A stretch of DNA of 64,000 bases from Betaproteobacteria bacterium (GTDB lineage Bacteria > Pseudomonadota > Gammaproteobacteria > Burkholderiales > Burkholderiaceae_C), in the NCBI GenBank assembly GCA_016704535.1, contig JADIZZ010000002.1, forward strand, positions 186,001 through 250,000, written 5' to 3'. A program made the position numbers and the translations under genes. Below are positions 9,284 through 18,448 of the stretch, one piece after another (position 1 is the stretch's first letter; each line of letters begins with the position of its first letter). The notes under the pieces are model-generated. The model saw only the letters and a program-made list of their open reading frames with translations, ran no database searches and was not told where the DNA came from.

Positions 9284-11800
9284 TCAGGCCCCCTGGGTCG
9301 CCATCGTCGCGAACAGTGCCGGCACCTGTTCGGGCCGCAGCGGCCGCGACAGCAGGTAGCCCTGGCCCAGGTGCACGCCCAGTTCCTTCAGCGTGGACAG
9401 CTGCTCGACGGTCTCGATACCCTCGGCGATGATGGTCTTGCCGAGTGACCGGCCCAGGTTGACCACCGCCCGCACGATCTCGACGTTCTGCGTCTGCGCC
9501 TCCATGCCCATCACGAAGCTGCGGTCGATCTTCAGGCTGTCGATCGGCAGCGTGCTCAGGTAGGCCAGCGACGAGTAACCGGTGCCGAAGTCGTCGATGC
9601 TGAACTTGCAGCCCACGTCTCGCAGCGCGTGCAGCGCGTCGAGCGCCACGTCGAGCCGGCCCATCAGGGTGGTCTCGGTGATCTCCAGCGTCAGCGCGCG
9701 GGCCGGCACGCCGTGGCGCTGCAGCACGTCGCGCACCAGCGGCACGAGGGCGGCGTTGCCGAGGTCGCGGCCGGAGATGTTGACGTGCATGTCCAGCGGT
9801 CCGGCGTGCGCGTGGCGGTGCCGCCAGTCTGCCAGCTGCTCGACGGCGCGGTTGATGACCCAGGCCGTCAGCGCCTCGATGTGGCCGCTTTCCTCGGCCA
9901 GCGCGATGAAGACGTCGGGTGCGATCGACCCGCGTTCGGGGTGCACCCAGCGCGCCAGCGCCTCGAAGCCGCTCAGCCGGTGCGGATGCAGCGCATACAG
10001 CGGCTGGAACACCAGCGACAGCTGGCCCTCGCCAATGGCGCGGCGCAGGTCGCCTTCGAGCTTGAGTTTCTCGGCGATGCGCTCGTGCATGCTCTGGTCG
10101 AACAACACCACGCGGCGACGGCCGTCGGCCTTGGCGGCGTACATCGCCAGGTCGGCGTCGCGCAGCACCTCGTCGGCAGTCCGGTAGCCCAGGTCGCTGA
10201 GCGTGATGCCGATGCTGGCCCCGGGCAGCACCTCGGTGCCGTTGATCGTCATCGGCGCCGACACCGCCACCAGGAGGCGCTGCGCCAGCGCCATCGCATC
10301 CTCGGGCGCATGCACCTGCTCCAGCAGCACCGCAAACTCGTCGCCGCCCAACCGCGCCACCAGGTCGCCCGGTCGCACGCTCTCGGCCAGGCGCTGCGCC
10401 ACCTCGCGCAGCAGGGCGTTGCCGGCGATGTGGCCCAGACTGTCGTTGACGACCTTGAAGCGGTCGAGGTCGAGGAACATGACCGCGAAGCGCTGCACCA
10501 GGTCCAGCCGCGTGCGTTCGACGGCCACTTCCAGGCGTTCGTTGAAGCAATTGCGGTTGGCCAGGTCGGTCAGGCTGTCGTGGTAGGCGATGTGGTGCAG
10601 CTCGCCCTCGGCAAGCCGGCGCGAGGTGATGTCGTGCAGCTGGTAGATCAGCGCGCTCTGCGCGCTGCCTGGGTCGGTGAAGCGGCCGCAGTGCAGCGAC
10701 ACCCACAGCTGGCGCTCGGCGGCGCCACGGAAGCGAAGTTCCATCGAGAACGGGTCGCCCTCTCCCGCCGCCATGACGGCGACGCGGGGGCCCAACAGCT
10801 GATCGTCGCCGGGGTGCAGCAGTTCGTCGAAGCGGTGGCCCAGCAACTGCGCCTCGCTCCACTCCAGCAGCACGCACAGCGCCTGGTTGACCTGGTGGAT
10901 GCGGCCGTCGGGCCGCACGATGGCCATGCCGATGGCGGCGTGCGTGAAGGCGGCAGTGAAACGCTGCTGGTTGAGTTCGGCCTCGCGCTGCGCCTCGGCG
11001 ATGCGTGCCTCCTGCGCCTGGCGCTCGGCTTCCTGGCGCCGCAGCGAGTGGTGCGTCAGCGCCAGCACCGCGCTGGCCACCGCCGCCGCCAGCACCACCA
11101 CCGCGGGCCCGAACTGGCGCGCATTGATGGCCAGGAAACCCGCCACCGCGGCCGACATTAGGTAGATCGCCGCCAGCCAGCTGTAGTTCTGCGCCCAGTC
11201 GGGCAGCGACAGGCGTTGCCCGTTCTTGGCCGCCATCACTGCCAGCAGCGGCAGCGTGGTGCCGGCGAAGTACGGCAGCGCGACCAGGCACAGCGCCGCC
11301 AGCGTGGCAAACGCCGCCGGCCAGCGGGCCGCTTCCAGCGCCAGGTGCAGCCACTCGTAGCCCAGCCCGCACAGCAGCATGGTGGCGGTGGCCGCTGCCG
11401 GCGTGCTGACGCGGCTGGTCAGCCGCTTCGAATTGCGCCAGACGCCGACCAGGCCCTCGGCGCCGGCCGCCAGCGCCGCCGCCGGCGCGCCGTGCAGCGC
11501 CAGCAGCGCAAAGACGAAGACATCGGCCACGCCGATGTGGTACTTGGTGCGCGGAATGTGCACCGGGAACAGCGCCGCCACCGCAACGAAGGCCACGCCC
11601 AGCGCCACGCCCGGCAGCGCCCCCTGCGGCAGCGCCGCCAGCTGCAGCAGCGACCACAGCGCCGCCACCAGCCCGGCCGCCGCCAGCGCCAGCCACACCG
11701 TGGTGGCGCGGCGGTTGTAGTCGTGCAGGTGCCGCTGCGCGAAGCGGCGCCAGGGTCCGCCCTGCGGCGGGGCCAGCGGGGCCTGCGGTGGCACGGGCAT
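9284..11800 (-). CDS. Membrane GGDEF-EAL protein with PAS domain (cyclic-di-GMP synthesis/hydrolysis)
   Basis: The 838-residue protein begins with about eight hydrophobic segments (residues about 30-260) forming an integral-membrane sensor. A PAS domain follows (FTAAFTHAAIGMAIVRPDGR). Next come a GGDEF domain with intact LGGDEF and an EAL domain with intact EAL (SGFEALARW), DDFGTGYSS and IDRSFV. Both enzymatic signatures are present, so it may make or break c-di-GMP; the balance cannot be read from sequence. The ATG at 11800 (MPVPPQ) was chosen because the upstream open frame runs through the repeat region of the next gene. It lies 61 bases downstream of the subtilase gene on the same strand. 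Confidence 0.92.
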   Translation of the reverse strand: MPVPPQAPLAPPQGGPWRRFAQRHLHDYNRRATTVWLALAAAGLVAALWSLLQLAALPQGALPGVALGVAFVAVAALFPVHIPRTKYHIGVADVFVFALLALHGAPAAALAAGAEGLVGVWRNSKRLTSRVSTPAAATATMLLCGLGYEWLHLALEAARWPAAFATLAALCLVALPYFAGTTLPLLAVMAAKNGQRLSLPDWAQNYSWLAAIYLMSAAVAGFLAINARQFGPAVVVLAAAVASAVLALTHHSLRRQEAERQAQEARIAEAQREAELNQQRFTAAFTHAAIGMAIVRPDGRIHQVNQALCVLLEWSEAQLLGHRFDELLHPGDDQLLGPRVAVMAAGEGDPFSMELRFRGAAERQLWVSLHCGRFTDPGSAQSALIYQLHDITSRRLAEGELHHIAYHDSLTDLANRNCFNERLEVAVERTRLDLVQRFAVMFLDLDRFKVVNDSLGHIAGNALLREVAQRLAESVRPGDLVARLGGDEFAVLLEQVHAPEDAMALAQRLLVAVSAPMTINGTEVLPGASIGITLSDLGYRTADEVLRDADLAMYAAKADGRRRVVLFDQSMHERIAEKLKLEGDLRRAIGEGQLSLVFQPLYALHPHRLSGFEALARWVHPERGSIAPDVFIALAEESGHIEALTAWVINRAVEQLADWRHRHAHAGPLDMHVNISGRDLGNAALVPLVRDVLQRHGVPARALTLEITETTLMGRLDVALDALHALRDVGCKFSIDDFGTGYSSLAYLSTLPIDSLKIDRSFVMGMEAQTQNVEIVRAVVNLGRSLGKTIIAEGIETVEQLSTLKELGVHLGQGYLLSRPLRPEQVPALFATMATQGA

Positions 11801-11861
11801 GGCGCGGCGGTCGGCGGGCGGGCGTGAGGTCAGGCGGGGCGCTGGCGGCTGGCGGTGTGCA

Positions 11862-14189
11862 TCAGCGCAGGCCCAGCACGCGGGTGCCGACGAGACCGGG
11901 AATGCCCAACGGTTCCGCCTGCAGCTCGGCGAGGATGAAGCCCTCGGCAAGGATGAAACCCTCGGCGAGGATGAAGCCCTCTGCCAGGATGAACCCGCTG
12001 CCCAGTGACAGCCCTTCGGCGAGGATGAAGCCCTCGGCGAGGATGAAGCCTTCGGCAAGGATGAAGCCGTTGCCGACGACGCGCTGCTGGCCCAGCGTCA
12101 GGCCCTCGGCGAGGATGAAGCCTTCGGCAAGGATGAAGCCCTCGGTCAGCACGCGCCCTTCCGCCAGGCGGCTGGCCACGCTGGCCGTCGGCGCGAAGAC
12201 GCCGGTGCGCTGCGCCGCCGAATTCGGGCCTGCCACCGCGTCGAGCAGCACCACCTGCCCCGTCAGCAGCGACTGGCGCGAGGCATTGGTCTCGACCACC
12301 GCCTGCGGCACCGTGTTCGCGGCCACCGCGCCCGTCGCCGGCAGGTACTGCACGGTGTTGCGCAGTGCCACCTGGCGCACCCAGGTCAGGCCGGGGTCGT
12401 AGATGGGCTGGAAGCTGGTGAAGAGGGCGTCGCCGCTGACGAGGTGGCCGCCGCCGGCATAGGCGATGCGACCCCAGTCGAAGCTCTGGCCGTTGATCGT
12501 GGAACGCGGCGGCGGCAGCGCGCGACCAGGGAACAGCAGGTTGTCACCGGCCTTCAGGCGGCCGGCAGCCACCTCGGCGGCGATGTCGGTGCGCAGCGCC
12601 TGCGCCAAACGCACCGCACCTTCGACGTTGAGCTGGCCAGCACCCTGCTGAAGCAGGTTGGCGCCAGGCAGCGGCTGCGCCGTGTATTGCAGGATGGCCT
12701 TCACCAGCGGCGGCGTCAGCCCCGGGTTGGCCTGCAGCAGCACGGCCGCGGCGCCAGCGACGGCCGGTGCCGCGACCGAGGTGCCGCTGAGCTGCATCAG
12801 TTCCCGGTTGGCGGCCTGCGCGGCGCCGAGTGCCACCGCGCCCTCCATCAGCGTGGGGTAGGTGCTGGCCAGCAGGTTGCCCGCCGGCGCGGCCTGGCCA
12901 CGCTTGTTGGCGACGGCGCCGAGCAGCCGGTTGCCGGGGGCCACGAGGTCAGGCTTGAGCAGGTTGTCGATCCAGCGGCCGCCGTTGGGCAAGGTGATGC
13001 TGCTGCGGGTGGGGCCGCGCGAACTGAAGCCGGCCACCTCGTCGTCTCCGCGCACCGGGGTGGCGCGGGGGTTGGCGGCGCCGACGGTGATGACCGAGGG
13101 TTCGATGCCGGGCGAGCTGATGGCGCCGTAGACCTCGGCCCCGGCTTCGTTGCGACCGGCATTGCTGGCCGAGGCCACGACGACGATGCCGGCGGCGACC
13201 GCGCTGCGAGCCGCGCGCGCCAGCGGGTCGAGCAGGAACGAGTCGGTGCCGTTGGCCGCCAGGCTCATGTTCATGACGCGGATGTTGTGAAAGCGCGCCC
13301 GCTGCAGCACCCAGTCGATGCCCAGCAGCAGGTCGGCCACGGTGCCGAGGCCACGATCGTCGAGCACGCGCACGTCGTACAGCGTCGCGCCGGGCGCCAC
13401 GCCGCTGGCGTCGGGCGCCTGGTAGCTGCCGCGGCCGGCGGCGATCGACGCCACCACGGTGCCGTGGCCGTTGGGGTCGGGGTGCGCGGAGCTGGGGGCG
13501 AGCGGGCGGGCCAGCACGTCCAGGCCCACGCTGCCGTCGACGGCGAACTTGCGCAGCACCTTGTCGCTGTGGTCGATGCCGCGTGCCCAGCCGGTGCCGA
13601 CGATGGCCTTGTTCATGGCCACCACATCGACCGCCTGCGCCACGCGGGTGCGGCCCTGGGCGTCCTTCATGTGCTGGTGGTCCCAGTCGATGCCGGAGTC
13701 CAGCACCGCGATGCCGACGCCGCGGCCGTCGATCGCCGAAGCGCCGCCGAAGCCGGGCAGGGCCGCGGCGCCGGTGGTCTCGGCGACCAGGCTGCCCGAG
13801 CGCGCTGTGGGGCGGTTGGGCGCGATCGAAAGCACGTCGCCGCGCGCCGCCAGCGCCGGCAGCGCCGACACCGGCACCAGCGCCGCCATCGCCCGCACCG
13901 ACGCGAACACGGCGTAGACAGAACCGTCGTGGGCCAGCACCGCGGCCCGCAGCGCCGTCAGCCGGGGGTCGCTGCCGCCGGCGACGATCAGCACCTTGGC
14001 GTAAGTCTGACCGCCCAGCGTCTTGACCCAGCCCACTGCCGGCAGGGTGCCGGCACCGGTGACCCGTGCAAGGTCGGCCGCGATCTTCGGATGGACACCT
14101 TGGGCACTGGCCATTCCCGCCGACAGCAGCGCGCCGGCGCAGGCCGCGGCGAGCAGCAGGTGTTTGAACAGCGAACGTCGTGCGGGCAT
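11862..14189 (-). CDS. Secreted subtilisin-like (S8) serine protease with C-terminal EGFILA repeats
   Basis: The 775-residue precursor has a signal peptide cleaved near ASA-Q (residues 28-30) and a probable propeptide. The S8 domain has Asp164 in VLDSGID, His242 in GHGT, oxyanion Asn343 and Ser471 in GTSVAAP. A region of about 120 residues follows. Residues about 680-756 are then built from tandem hexapeptides EGFILA, interrupted by EGLTLG, QQRVVGN, EGLSLG and S. A GGGGA ribosome site precedes the ATG. The protein is expected in periplasm or outside the cell. The repeat tail is not a known feature of classical subtilases. Confidence 0.9.
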   Translation of the reverse strand: MPARRSLFKHLLLAAACAGALLSAGMASAQGVHPKIAADLARVTGAGTLPAVGWVKTLGGQTYAKVLIVAGGSDPRLTALRAAVLAHDGSVYAVFASVRAMAALVPVSALPALAARGDVLSIAPNRPTARSGSLVAETTGAAALPGFGGASAIDGRGVGIAVLDSGIDWDHQHMKDAQGRTRVAQAVDVVAMNKAIVGTGWARGIDHSDKVLRKFAVDGSVGLDVLARPLAPSSAHPDPNGHGTVVASIAAGRGSYQAPDASGVAPGATLYDVRVLDDRGLGTVADLLLGIDWVLQRARFHNIRVMNMSLAANGTDSFLLDPLARAARSAVAAGIVVVASASNAGRNEAGAEVYGAISSPGIEPSVITVGAANPRATPVRGDDEVAGFSSRGPTRSSITLPNGGRWIDNLLKPDLVAPGNRLLGAVANKRGQAAPAGNLLASTYPTLMEGAVALGAAQAANRELMQLSGTSVAAPAVAGAAAVLLQANPGLTPPLVKAILQYTAQPLPGANLLQQGAGQLNVEGAVRLAQALRTDIAAEVAAGRLKAGDNLLFPGRALPPPRSTINGQSFDWGRIAYAGGGHLVSGDALFTSFQPIYDPGLTWVRQVALRNTVQYLPATGAVAANTVPQAVVETNASRQSLLTGQVVLLDAVAGPNSAAQRTGVFAPTASVASRLAEGRVLTEGFILAEGFILAEGLTLGQQRVVGNGFILAEGFILAEGFILAEGLSLGSGFILAEGFILAEGFILAEGFILAELQAEPLGIPGLVGTRVLGLR
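11925..12150 (-). repeat. In-frame 18-bp tandem repeats encoding EGFILA
   Basis: The coding strand repeats an 18-base unit specifying GFILAE: nine clear GFILA copies in three blocks (2, 3 and 4 copies), divided by the variants EGLTLG and EGLSLG. Copies differ mainly at wobble bases (GCC/GAG and TTC/CTT changes), so the peptide is conserved more than the DNA. The forward-strand reading is a shadow. Confidence 0.9.
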
Positions 14190-14438
14190 GGTTTCCCCAA
14201 GTTGATGTCATCGGCGGTCGCCGCGGTAGCGGCAGCCCGTCGGGACCTTTGCCCCGAGCCCCTGGAGATCGTCCATCGCCGCTGTACCTGAACCCAGGTG
14301 CCCGGTGCACCGGCGCCGGGCGGTAATCCGTCACGAACGGCGACCCGCGGCAGCGGCCGGCGGCATGGGAGTGAAAGTCTCGACTCCGATGCCGAGGCTC
14401 GCGCCAGTCGATAGGTGGCGAACAGCGCACCGCCCGCA

Positions 14439-15605
14439 CTAGACGCGGATATGGATGCGTCGCCGGTCGAGCCAGAACGCCACCGCCGCGTAGGCTGCGA
14501 GGTTGGCGCAGGCAAAGACGAAGGACCCGAAGCGCGGGTCACTGCCGATCCCGGCGAAGACGTTCTGGTAGAGCCAGGGCAGCGGGCTCGTCCACACCAG
14601 GCTGCCGTCGGCGCTGTGCACGACGGGCCAGCGCCACAACGCCATCACCCGCGGCACGAAGCCAGCCAGCACGAAGATGAAGAGCGGGTTCCTGCCGAAG
14701 ACCTCGAAGAAGCGCACCCAGCCGACCTGTTCGCGCGGGCGCTGGCGCACTTCCAGCACGTGCATCAGCGTGGCCAGTGTGGCGATGGCCAGCGCGCTGC
14801 TCAGCAGCACGTAGCTCGAGGTCCAGATCTTCTTGTTCAGCGGCATGTCGAGCTGCCAGGCATAGGCCGCCACCGCCAGCAGCGCAGCTTGCACGAACAG
14901 GCGCGAGACGAGCGCGGCATCGACCTTCCCGTGGCGCACGATGGCGTCGCCCACCCACCAGCCCAGCAGTACCTGCGCGATGGCCGGCGGCGTGCTGGCC
15001 AGCCCCTCGGGATCGAAGGCGACACCCTCGCCGCGGTAGAGGTGATTTGCCCCGAGCAGTGCGCGGTCCACGCCGGTGCCGAACCAGCCGATCAGGCCGT
15101 AGGGGTCTTGCGGGTCGCCGAAGCTGAGGCAGGCCAGCCAGTAGCCGACGAGCAGCGCGGCAGCGGCCCAGAGCACACCGCGGCGTGACAGCCACCAGAC
15201 GACGGCTGCCGCGGCACCGAAACACAGCGCGATGCGCTGCAGCACGCCCATCGTCCGCAGCGTCTCCAGGCTCTTGACGACGAGTGCGCCTTCGGCGTCC
15301 CAGCGCACGAAAGGCGCGGCGTTGAGAAAGAGGCCGATGGCGAAGATCAGCAGCACGCGTTTGCCGATGCGCAGCGCAAACGCCGCGCTGCCCGCATCGC
15401 GCAGCCCCGGCATCACGAACGCCAGCGCGTTGCCTACGGCGAAAAGGAAGAAGGGGAAGACGAGGTCGGTCGGCGTGCAGCCGTGCCAGCCGGCATGCGC
15501 CAGTGGCGGGTAGAGATGGGCCCAGCTGCCGGGGTTGTTGACGAGGATCATCAGCGCCACCGTGGCGCCTCGGAAGACGTCGAGCGACCGGAAGCGCTGC
15601 GTCAT
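14439..15605 (-). CDS. NagX-like membrane protein (DUF5009/heparan-alpha-glucosaminide acetyltransferase-like)
   Basis: The 388-residue protein has about ten membrane segments. It opens with RFRSLDVFRGATVALMILVNNPGSW, the signature of the HGSNAT/DUF5009 family, and its LYPPLAHAGWHGCTPTDLVFPFFLF stretch is typical too. Family members acetylate or move amino sugars across the inner membrane. It is the last gene of the murQ operon, which points to an N-acetylglucosamine or N-acetylmuramic acid role. The ATG at 15605 was chosen because MTQRFRSLDVFRG starts the conserved region; it lies 22 bases from the murQ stop. Confidence 0.82.
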   Translation of the reverse strand: MTQRFRSLDVFRGATVALMILVNNPGSWAHLYPPLAHAGWHGCTPTDLVFPFFLFAVGNALAFVMPGLRDAGSAAFALRIGKRVLLIFAIGLFLNAAPFVRWDAEGALVVKSLETLRTMGVLQRIALCFGAAAAVVWWLSRRGVLWAAAALLVGYWLACLSFGDPQDPYGLIGWFGTGVDRALLGANHLYRGEGVAFDPEGLASTPPAIAQVLLGWWVGDAIVRHGKVDAALVSRLFVQAALLAVAAYAWQLDMPLNKKIWTSSYVLLSSALAIATLATLMHVLEVRQRPREQVGWVRFFEVFGRNPLFIFVLAGFVPRVMALWRWPVVHSADGSLVWTSPLPWLYQNVFAGIGSDPRFGSFVFACANLAAYAAVAFWLDRRRIHIRV

Positions 15606-15627
15606 GGCCGCTGCCGCCGGTTGCGCA

Positions 15628-16560
15628 TCAGCCCGCCAGCGCGCCTTGCACGCTGCCTTGCGCTGCCTCCAGCCGCGCCTCGGCCGTGCGGGCATCGACG
15701 CCGGCCTTCAGCATCACGATGGCCACCTTCACGCGCGCACCGCATGCCGCCAGCGCCGCCTGGGCATCGGCCTCGCTGGCGCCGCTGGCCTGCACCGCCA
15801 GCCGCAACGCGCGCTGCACGAGCTTGGCGTTGCTGGCGCGCACGTCGACCATCAGGTTGCCGTAGACCTTGTGCAGCTTCACCATCACCGCGCTGCTGAA
15901 GGTGTTGAGCGCGATCTTCTGCGCCGTGCCGGCTTTCAGCCGTGTGCTCCCGCCGATGACCTCGGGGCCGGTGTCGAGCAGCACGCGCACCTCGCAGGCC
16001 GCCAGCAAAGGCGCGCCAGGGTTGTTGGCGAAGCCCACCGTCAACGCGCCCGCGGCGCGTGCCGCCTCGGCCGCCGCGACGGCGTAGGGCGTGCTGCCGG
16101 AAGCGGCCAGCACCAGCACGACGTCGTTCACCCCGACGCCGGCCGCGGCGATGTCGCCGGCACCCTGGTCGCGGCTGTCCTCGGCGCCTTCGACGGCGCG
16201 GTAGAGCGCGCGCTCGCCACCCGCCAGCAGCGCCAGCGCACGTTCGGGCGGCCACGAGAAGGTCGGATGGAGTTCGACGCTGTCCAGAAGCCCCAGCCGG
16301 CCGCTGGTGCCGGCGCCGACGTAGACCAGCCGCCCGCCGGCGGCCAGGCGCGGCGCGGCGGCGTCCACCGCCTGCGCCAACGCGGCGCCGGCGGCGCGCA
16401 CGGCAGCGGCGGCACCGGCCTGGTCGGCAGCCAGCGCGTCGACCAGCGCGGCGGTGGTGTAGCGGTCGAGCGACGCGTGCTCGGGGTGCGGTTGTTCGGT
16501 TTTCAGCGGGGGCCTCGGCGTCGTGGCGGGGGTCGTGGCGGGGGTCGTGGCAGGGGTCAT
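15628..16560 (-). CDS. murQ: N-acetylmuramic acid 6-phosphate etherase
   Basis: The enzyme splits the lactyl ether of MurNAc-6-phosphate to GlcNAc-6-phosphate and D-lactate in cell-wall recycling. The SIS-fold signature VYVGAGTSGRLGLLD is present. SVELHPTFSWP and EGAEDS hold the glutamates equivalent to the catalytic pair, and GPEVIGGSTRLKAGTAQK is the family's sugar-phosphate stretch. Length (about 310) is normal. The N-terminus has a short TPATTPATTP repeat. The ATG at 16560 is used; a GTG at 16572 would overlap the stop of the upstream glycosidase (GTGA) and may be the coupled start. The upstream and downstream genes are on the same strand. Confidence 0.93.
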   Translation of the reverse strand: MTPATTPATTPATTPRPPLKTEQPHPEHASLDRYTTAALVDALAADQAGAAAAVRAAGAALAQAVDAAAPRLAAGGRLVYVGAGTSGRLGLLDSVELHPTFSWPPERALALLAGGERALYRAVEGAEDSRDQGAGDIAAAGVGVNDVVLVLAASGSTPYAVAAAEAARAAGALTVGFANNPGAPLLAACEVRVLLDTGPEVIGGSTRLKAGTAQKIALNTFSSAVMVKLHKVYGNLMVDVRASNAKLVQRALRLAVQASGASEADAQAALAACGARVKVAIVMLKAGVDARTAEARLEAAQGSVQGALAG

Positions 16561-16568
16561 TGCGGGTG

Positions 16569-18182
16569 TCACGGTGGCGTGAGGGTGGTGTCCAGGTGGA
16601 TCAGCGCGCGCGGGCCGAGTTGGCCGACGCGGTCGACGCCCTGCACCCACACCAGGTCGGCGCCTGCGGGGTCGACATCCTGCGTGCCGGGCGGCAGCGC
16701 GGCAAAGGCCCAGCGCGGCGGTGTGGTCGCGGTGCGCCGCCACACGGCCCAGCGCACCGGCGCGGCAGCGGCCACCGCGGGTTCGATGCGCACACGCCCG
16801 TTCAGCCGCCGCAACCCCGGCACGCCGATGGCCGGTGCGTTCAGCCAGGGCGTGGCAGGCACCAGTGCCGGCTGCACGTAGGTGCCTTGAGCCAGTGCGC
16901 TGGCCAGGCCTTCGCGGTCCTGGTGCAGCGCGATGAGACTGAAGTGGATGTGCCCACCCGCACCCAACGGCCCGTAGGCCCCCGGCCCGGCGCGGCTGCG
17001 CAACACGTCCACCTGGTCCAGCAGTTCACGCGCCGGCCAGGGCGTGCTTGGCGCACCCACCTTGCTGGTGAACAGCCCCGGCCAGACGTGGCGCTGAAGC
17101 GGGTTCTGGCCCAGCCAGTAGTCCAGCAGCACCGGGAACTGCTGGCCTTCGCGCGTGATGGGCCAGTACAGCTGCGGCGCCCAGTAGTCGAGCCAGCCGC
17201 TTTCCAGCCAGCGTTCGGCGTCGGCGTAGAGCTTGTCGTACTGGCTGAAGCCGGTGATGCCCGGCGGCCGGCGGTCGGGCCGCGGCAGGCCGAAAGGGCT
17301 GATGCCGAAGCGCACCCATGGCTTGACCTCGCGCACGGTGCGCTGCAGTGCCTGCACGAACTGGTCGACCTGGGCGCGGCGCCAGTCGTCGCGGGTGAGC
17401 CCCCCTCCGCTGCGCTGATGGCGCGCCCAGGCCGCATCGTCGGGAAAGGGCAGTTCAGGCCCCGGCGGACCACCTGGCGGTGCCTCGGGTGCACCGGGCA
17501 GGGGCACGGGGTAGGGGTAGAAGTAGTCGTCGATGTGCACGCCGTCGATGTCGTAGCGGCGCAGCACGTCCGCCACCACGGCCAGCGTGTGCGACGCAGC
17601 GGCGGGTTCTGCCGGGTCCATCCACAGCATGTCGCCGTAGGCCTTCACCACGCCGGGCTGGCGCAACGCGATGTGCGGCGCCACCAACGGGCTCTTCGCA
17701 CTGCTGTGGCGGGCGCGGTAGGGGTTGAACCAGGCATGCAACTCGATGCCGCGGCGGTGGGCCTCGTCCACCCAGAAGGCCAGCGGGTCCCAGGGCGCTT
17801 CGCCGGGCGCCCAGGGTGCACGGCCCTGCGCGCCCGACAGGAATTCCGTCCACGGCTCCAGCGTGCTGGGGTAGATGGCGTCTCCTGCCGGGCGCACCTG
17901 CAGGATGAGCGCGTTCAGGCCCAACCTGCTTGCGGTGTCCAGCAAGGCCAGCACCTCGGAGCGCAGCGCGGCCGCCGGCAGGCCGGGCTTGCTGGGCCAG
18001 TCGATGTTGGCCACCGTGGCCACCCAGGCGGCGCGGAATTCGCGGGGCGCAGGCGGCGGCAGGTCGGCGGCGGGCGGGACGGCAGGCGAAGGGGGCGCTT
18101 CGGGGCGCATCACCGGTGGCGCCATGCCGGCGCAGCCGGCGAGCGCCGCCACGGCCGCAGCACCCAAGCTGCGGCGCCTCAA
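16569..18182 (-). CDS. GHL10-type glycosyl hydrolase lipoprotein (PF02638-like)
   Basis: The protein, about 537 residues, starts with a twin-Arg-like RRRSLGAAAVAALAGC signal with lipobox, so it is probably an outer-membrane or periplasmic lipoprotein. REFRAAWVATVANIDWPSKP, NALILQVRPAGDAIYPS, GIELHAWFNPYRAR and YDIDGVHIDDYFYPYP are hallmarks of the GHL10/DUF187 family, which cleaves peptidoglycan glycans or related polymers (E. coli YddW is a relative). The start is taken as TTG at 18182, 10 bases after the stop of the small lipoprotein gene. The ATG at 18281 would overlap that gene by about 90 bases. It sits in the muropeptide-recycling operon. Confidence 0.82.
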   Translation of the reverse strand: MRRRSLGAAAVAALAGCAGMAPPVMRPEAPPSPAVPPAADLPPPAPREFRAAWVATVANIDWPSKPGLPAAALRSEVLALLDTASRLGLNALILQVRPAGDAIYPSTLEPWTEFLSGAQGRAPWAPGEAPWDPLAFWVDEAHRRGIELHAWFNPYRARHSSAKSPLVAPHIALRQPGVVKAYGDMLWMDPAEPAAASHTLAVVADVLRRYDIDGVHIDDYFYPYPVPLPGAPEAPPGGPPGPELPFPDDAAWARHQRSGGGLTRDDWRRAQVDQFVQALQRTVREVKPWVRFGISPFGLPRPDRRPPGITGFSQYDKLYADAERWLESGWLDYWAPQLYWPITREGQQFPVLLDYWLGQNPLQRHVWPGLFTSKVGAPSTPWPARELLDQVDVLRSRAGPGAYGPLGAGGHIHFSLIALHQDREGLASALAQGTYVQPALVPATPWLNAPAIGVPGLRRLNGRVRIEPAVAAAAPVRWAVWRRTATTPPRWAFAALPPGTQDVDPAGADLVWVQGVDRVGQLGPRALIHLDTTLTPP

Positions 18183-18192
18183 GGTCTTGCCC

Positions 18193-18405
18193 TCACGGCC
18201 TGCGCCTGGCCGTGTCGGCCTCGCCCTTGTAACTGTCGAAGGAACGGTCGGCTTCCTTCTCGCAGCGCGCACGTTCGGCAAGGTCGGGGAGCTTGCGGCA
18301 CTCCTGTTTGCGCATCTCCATCATCGTCAGGTAGGCGGTCTGGGTGCTGCACGCCAGCAGCAGCGGGGCCAGCGCGAGCGCCAGGAGCGGAGTGCGAGGC
18401 ATCAT
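18193..18405 (-). CDS. Small lipoprotein of unknown function
   Basis: The protein of about 70 residues has a signal peptide ending LAPLLLAC (lipobox, Cys about 19), then a charged, Cys-containing tail (ECRKLPDLAERARCEKEADRSFDSY). The two further cysteines could pair. The reading frame and composition fit a real gene, and it is packed between the amidase and the glycosidase in the same direction. Two adjacent ATGs (18405 and 18402) are possible starts. No family was recognised. Confidence 0.65.
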   Translation of the reverse strand: MMPRTPLLALALAPLLLACSTQTAYLTMMEMRKQECRKLPDLAERARCEKEADRSFDSYKGEADTARRRP

Positions 18406-18448
18406 GGCGTGCATGCTAGCGCCAGCGGCACGGGCCGGGCCACGGTCA

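Noticed and set aside
11925..12150. 18-bp tandem repeats as a possible CRISPR or minisatellite
   Set aside because: There are no spacers, and the units lie in frame in a coding gene with wobble-level variation.
11788..12402. A forward frame with repeats of SARMKP
   Set aside because: It is the opposite-strand reading of the EGFILA repeat of the subtilase; no other support.
16501..16560. 12-bp repeats in the murQ 5' end as a regulatory repeat
   Set aside because: They are in frame (TPATTPATT) and read as a short linker in the protein.
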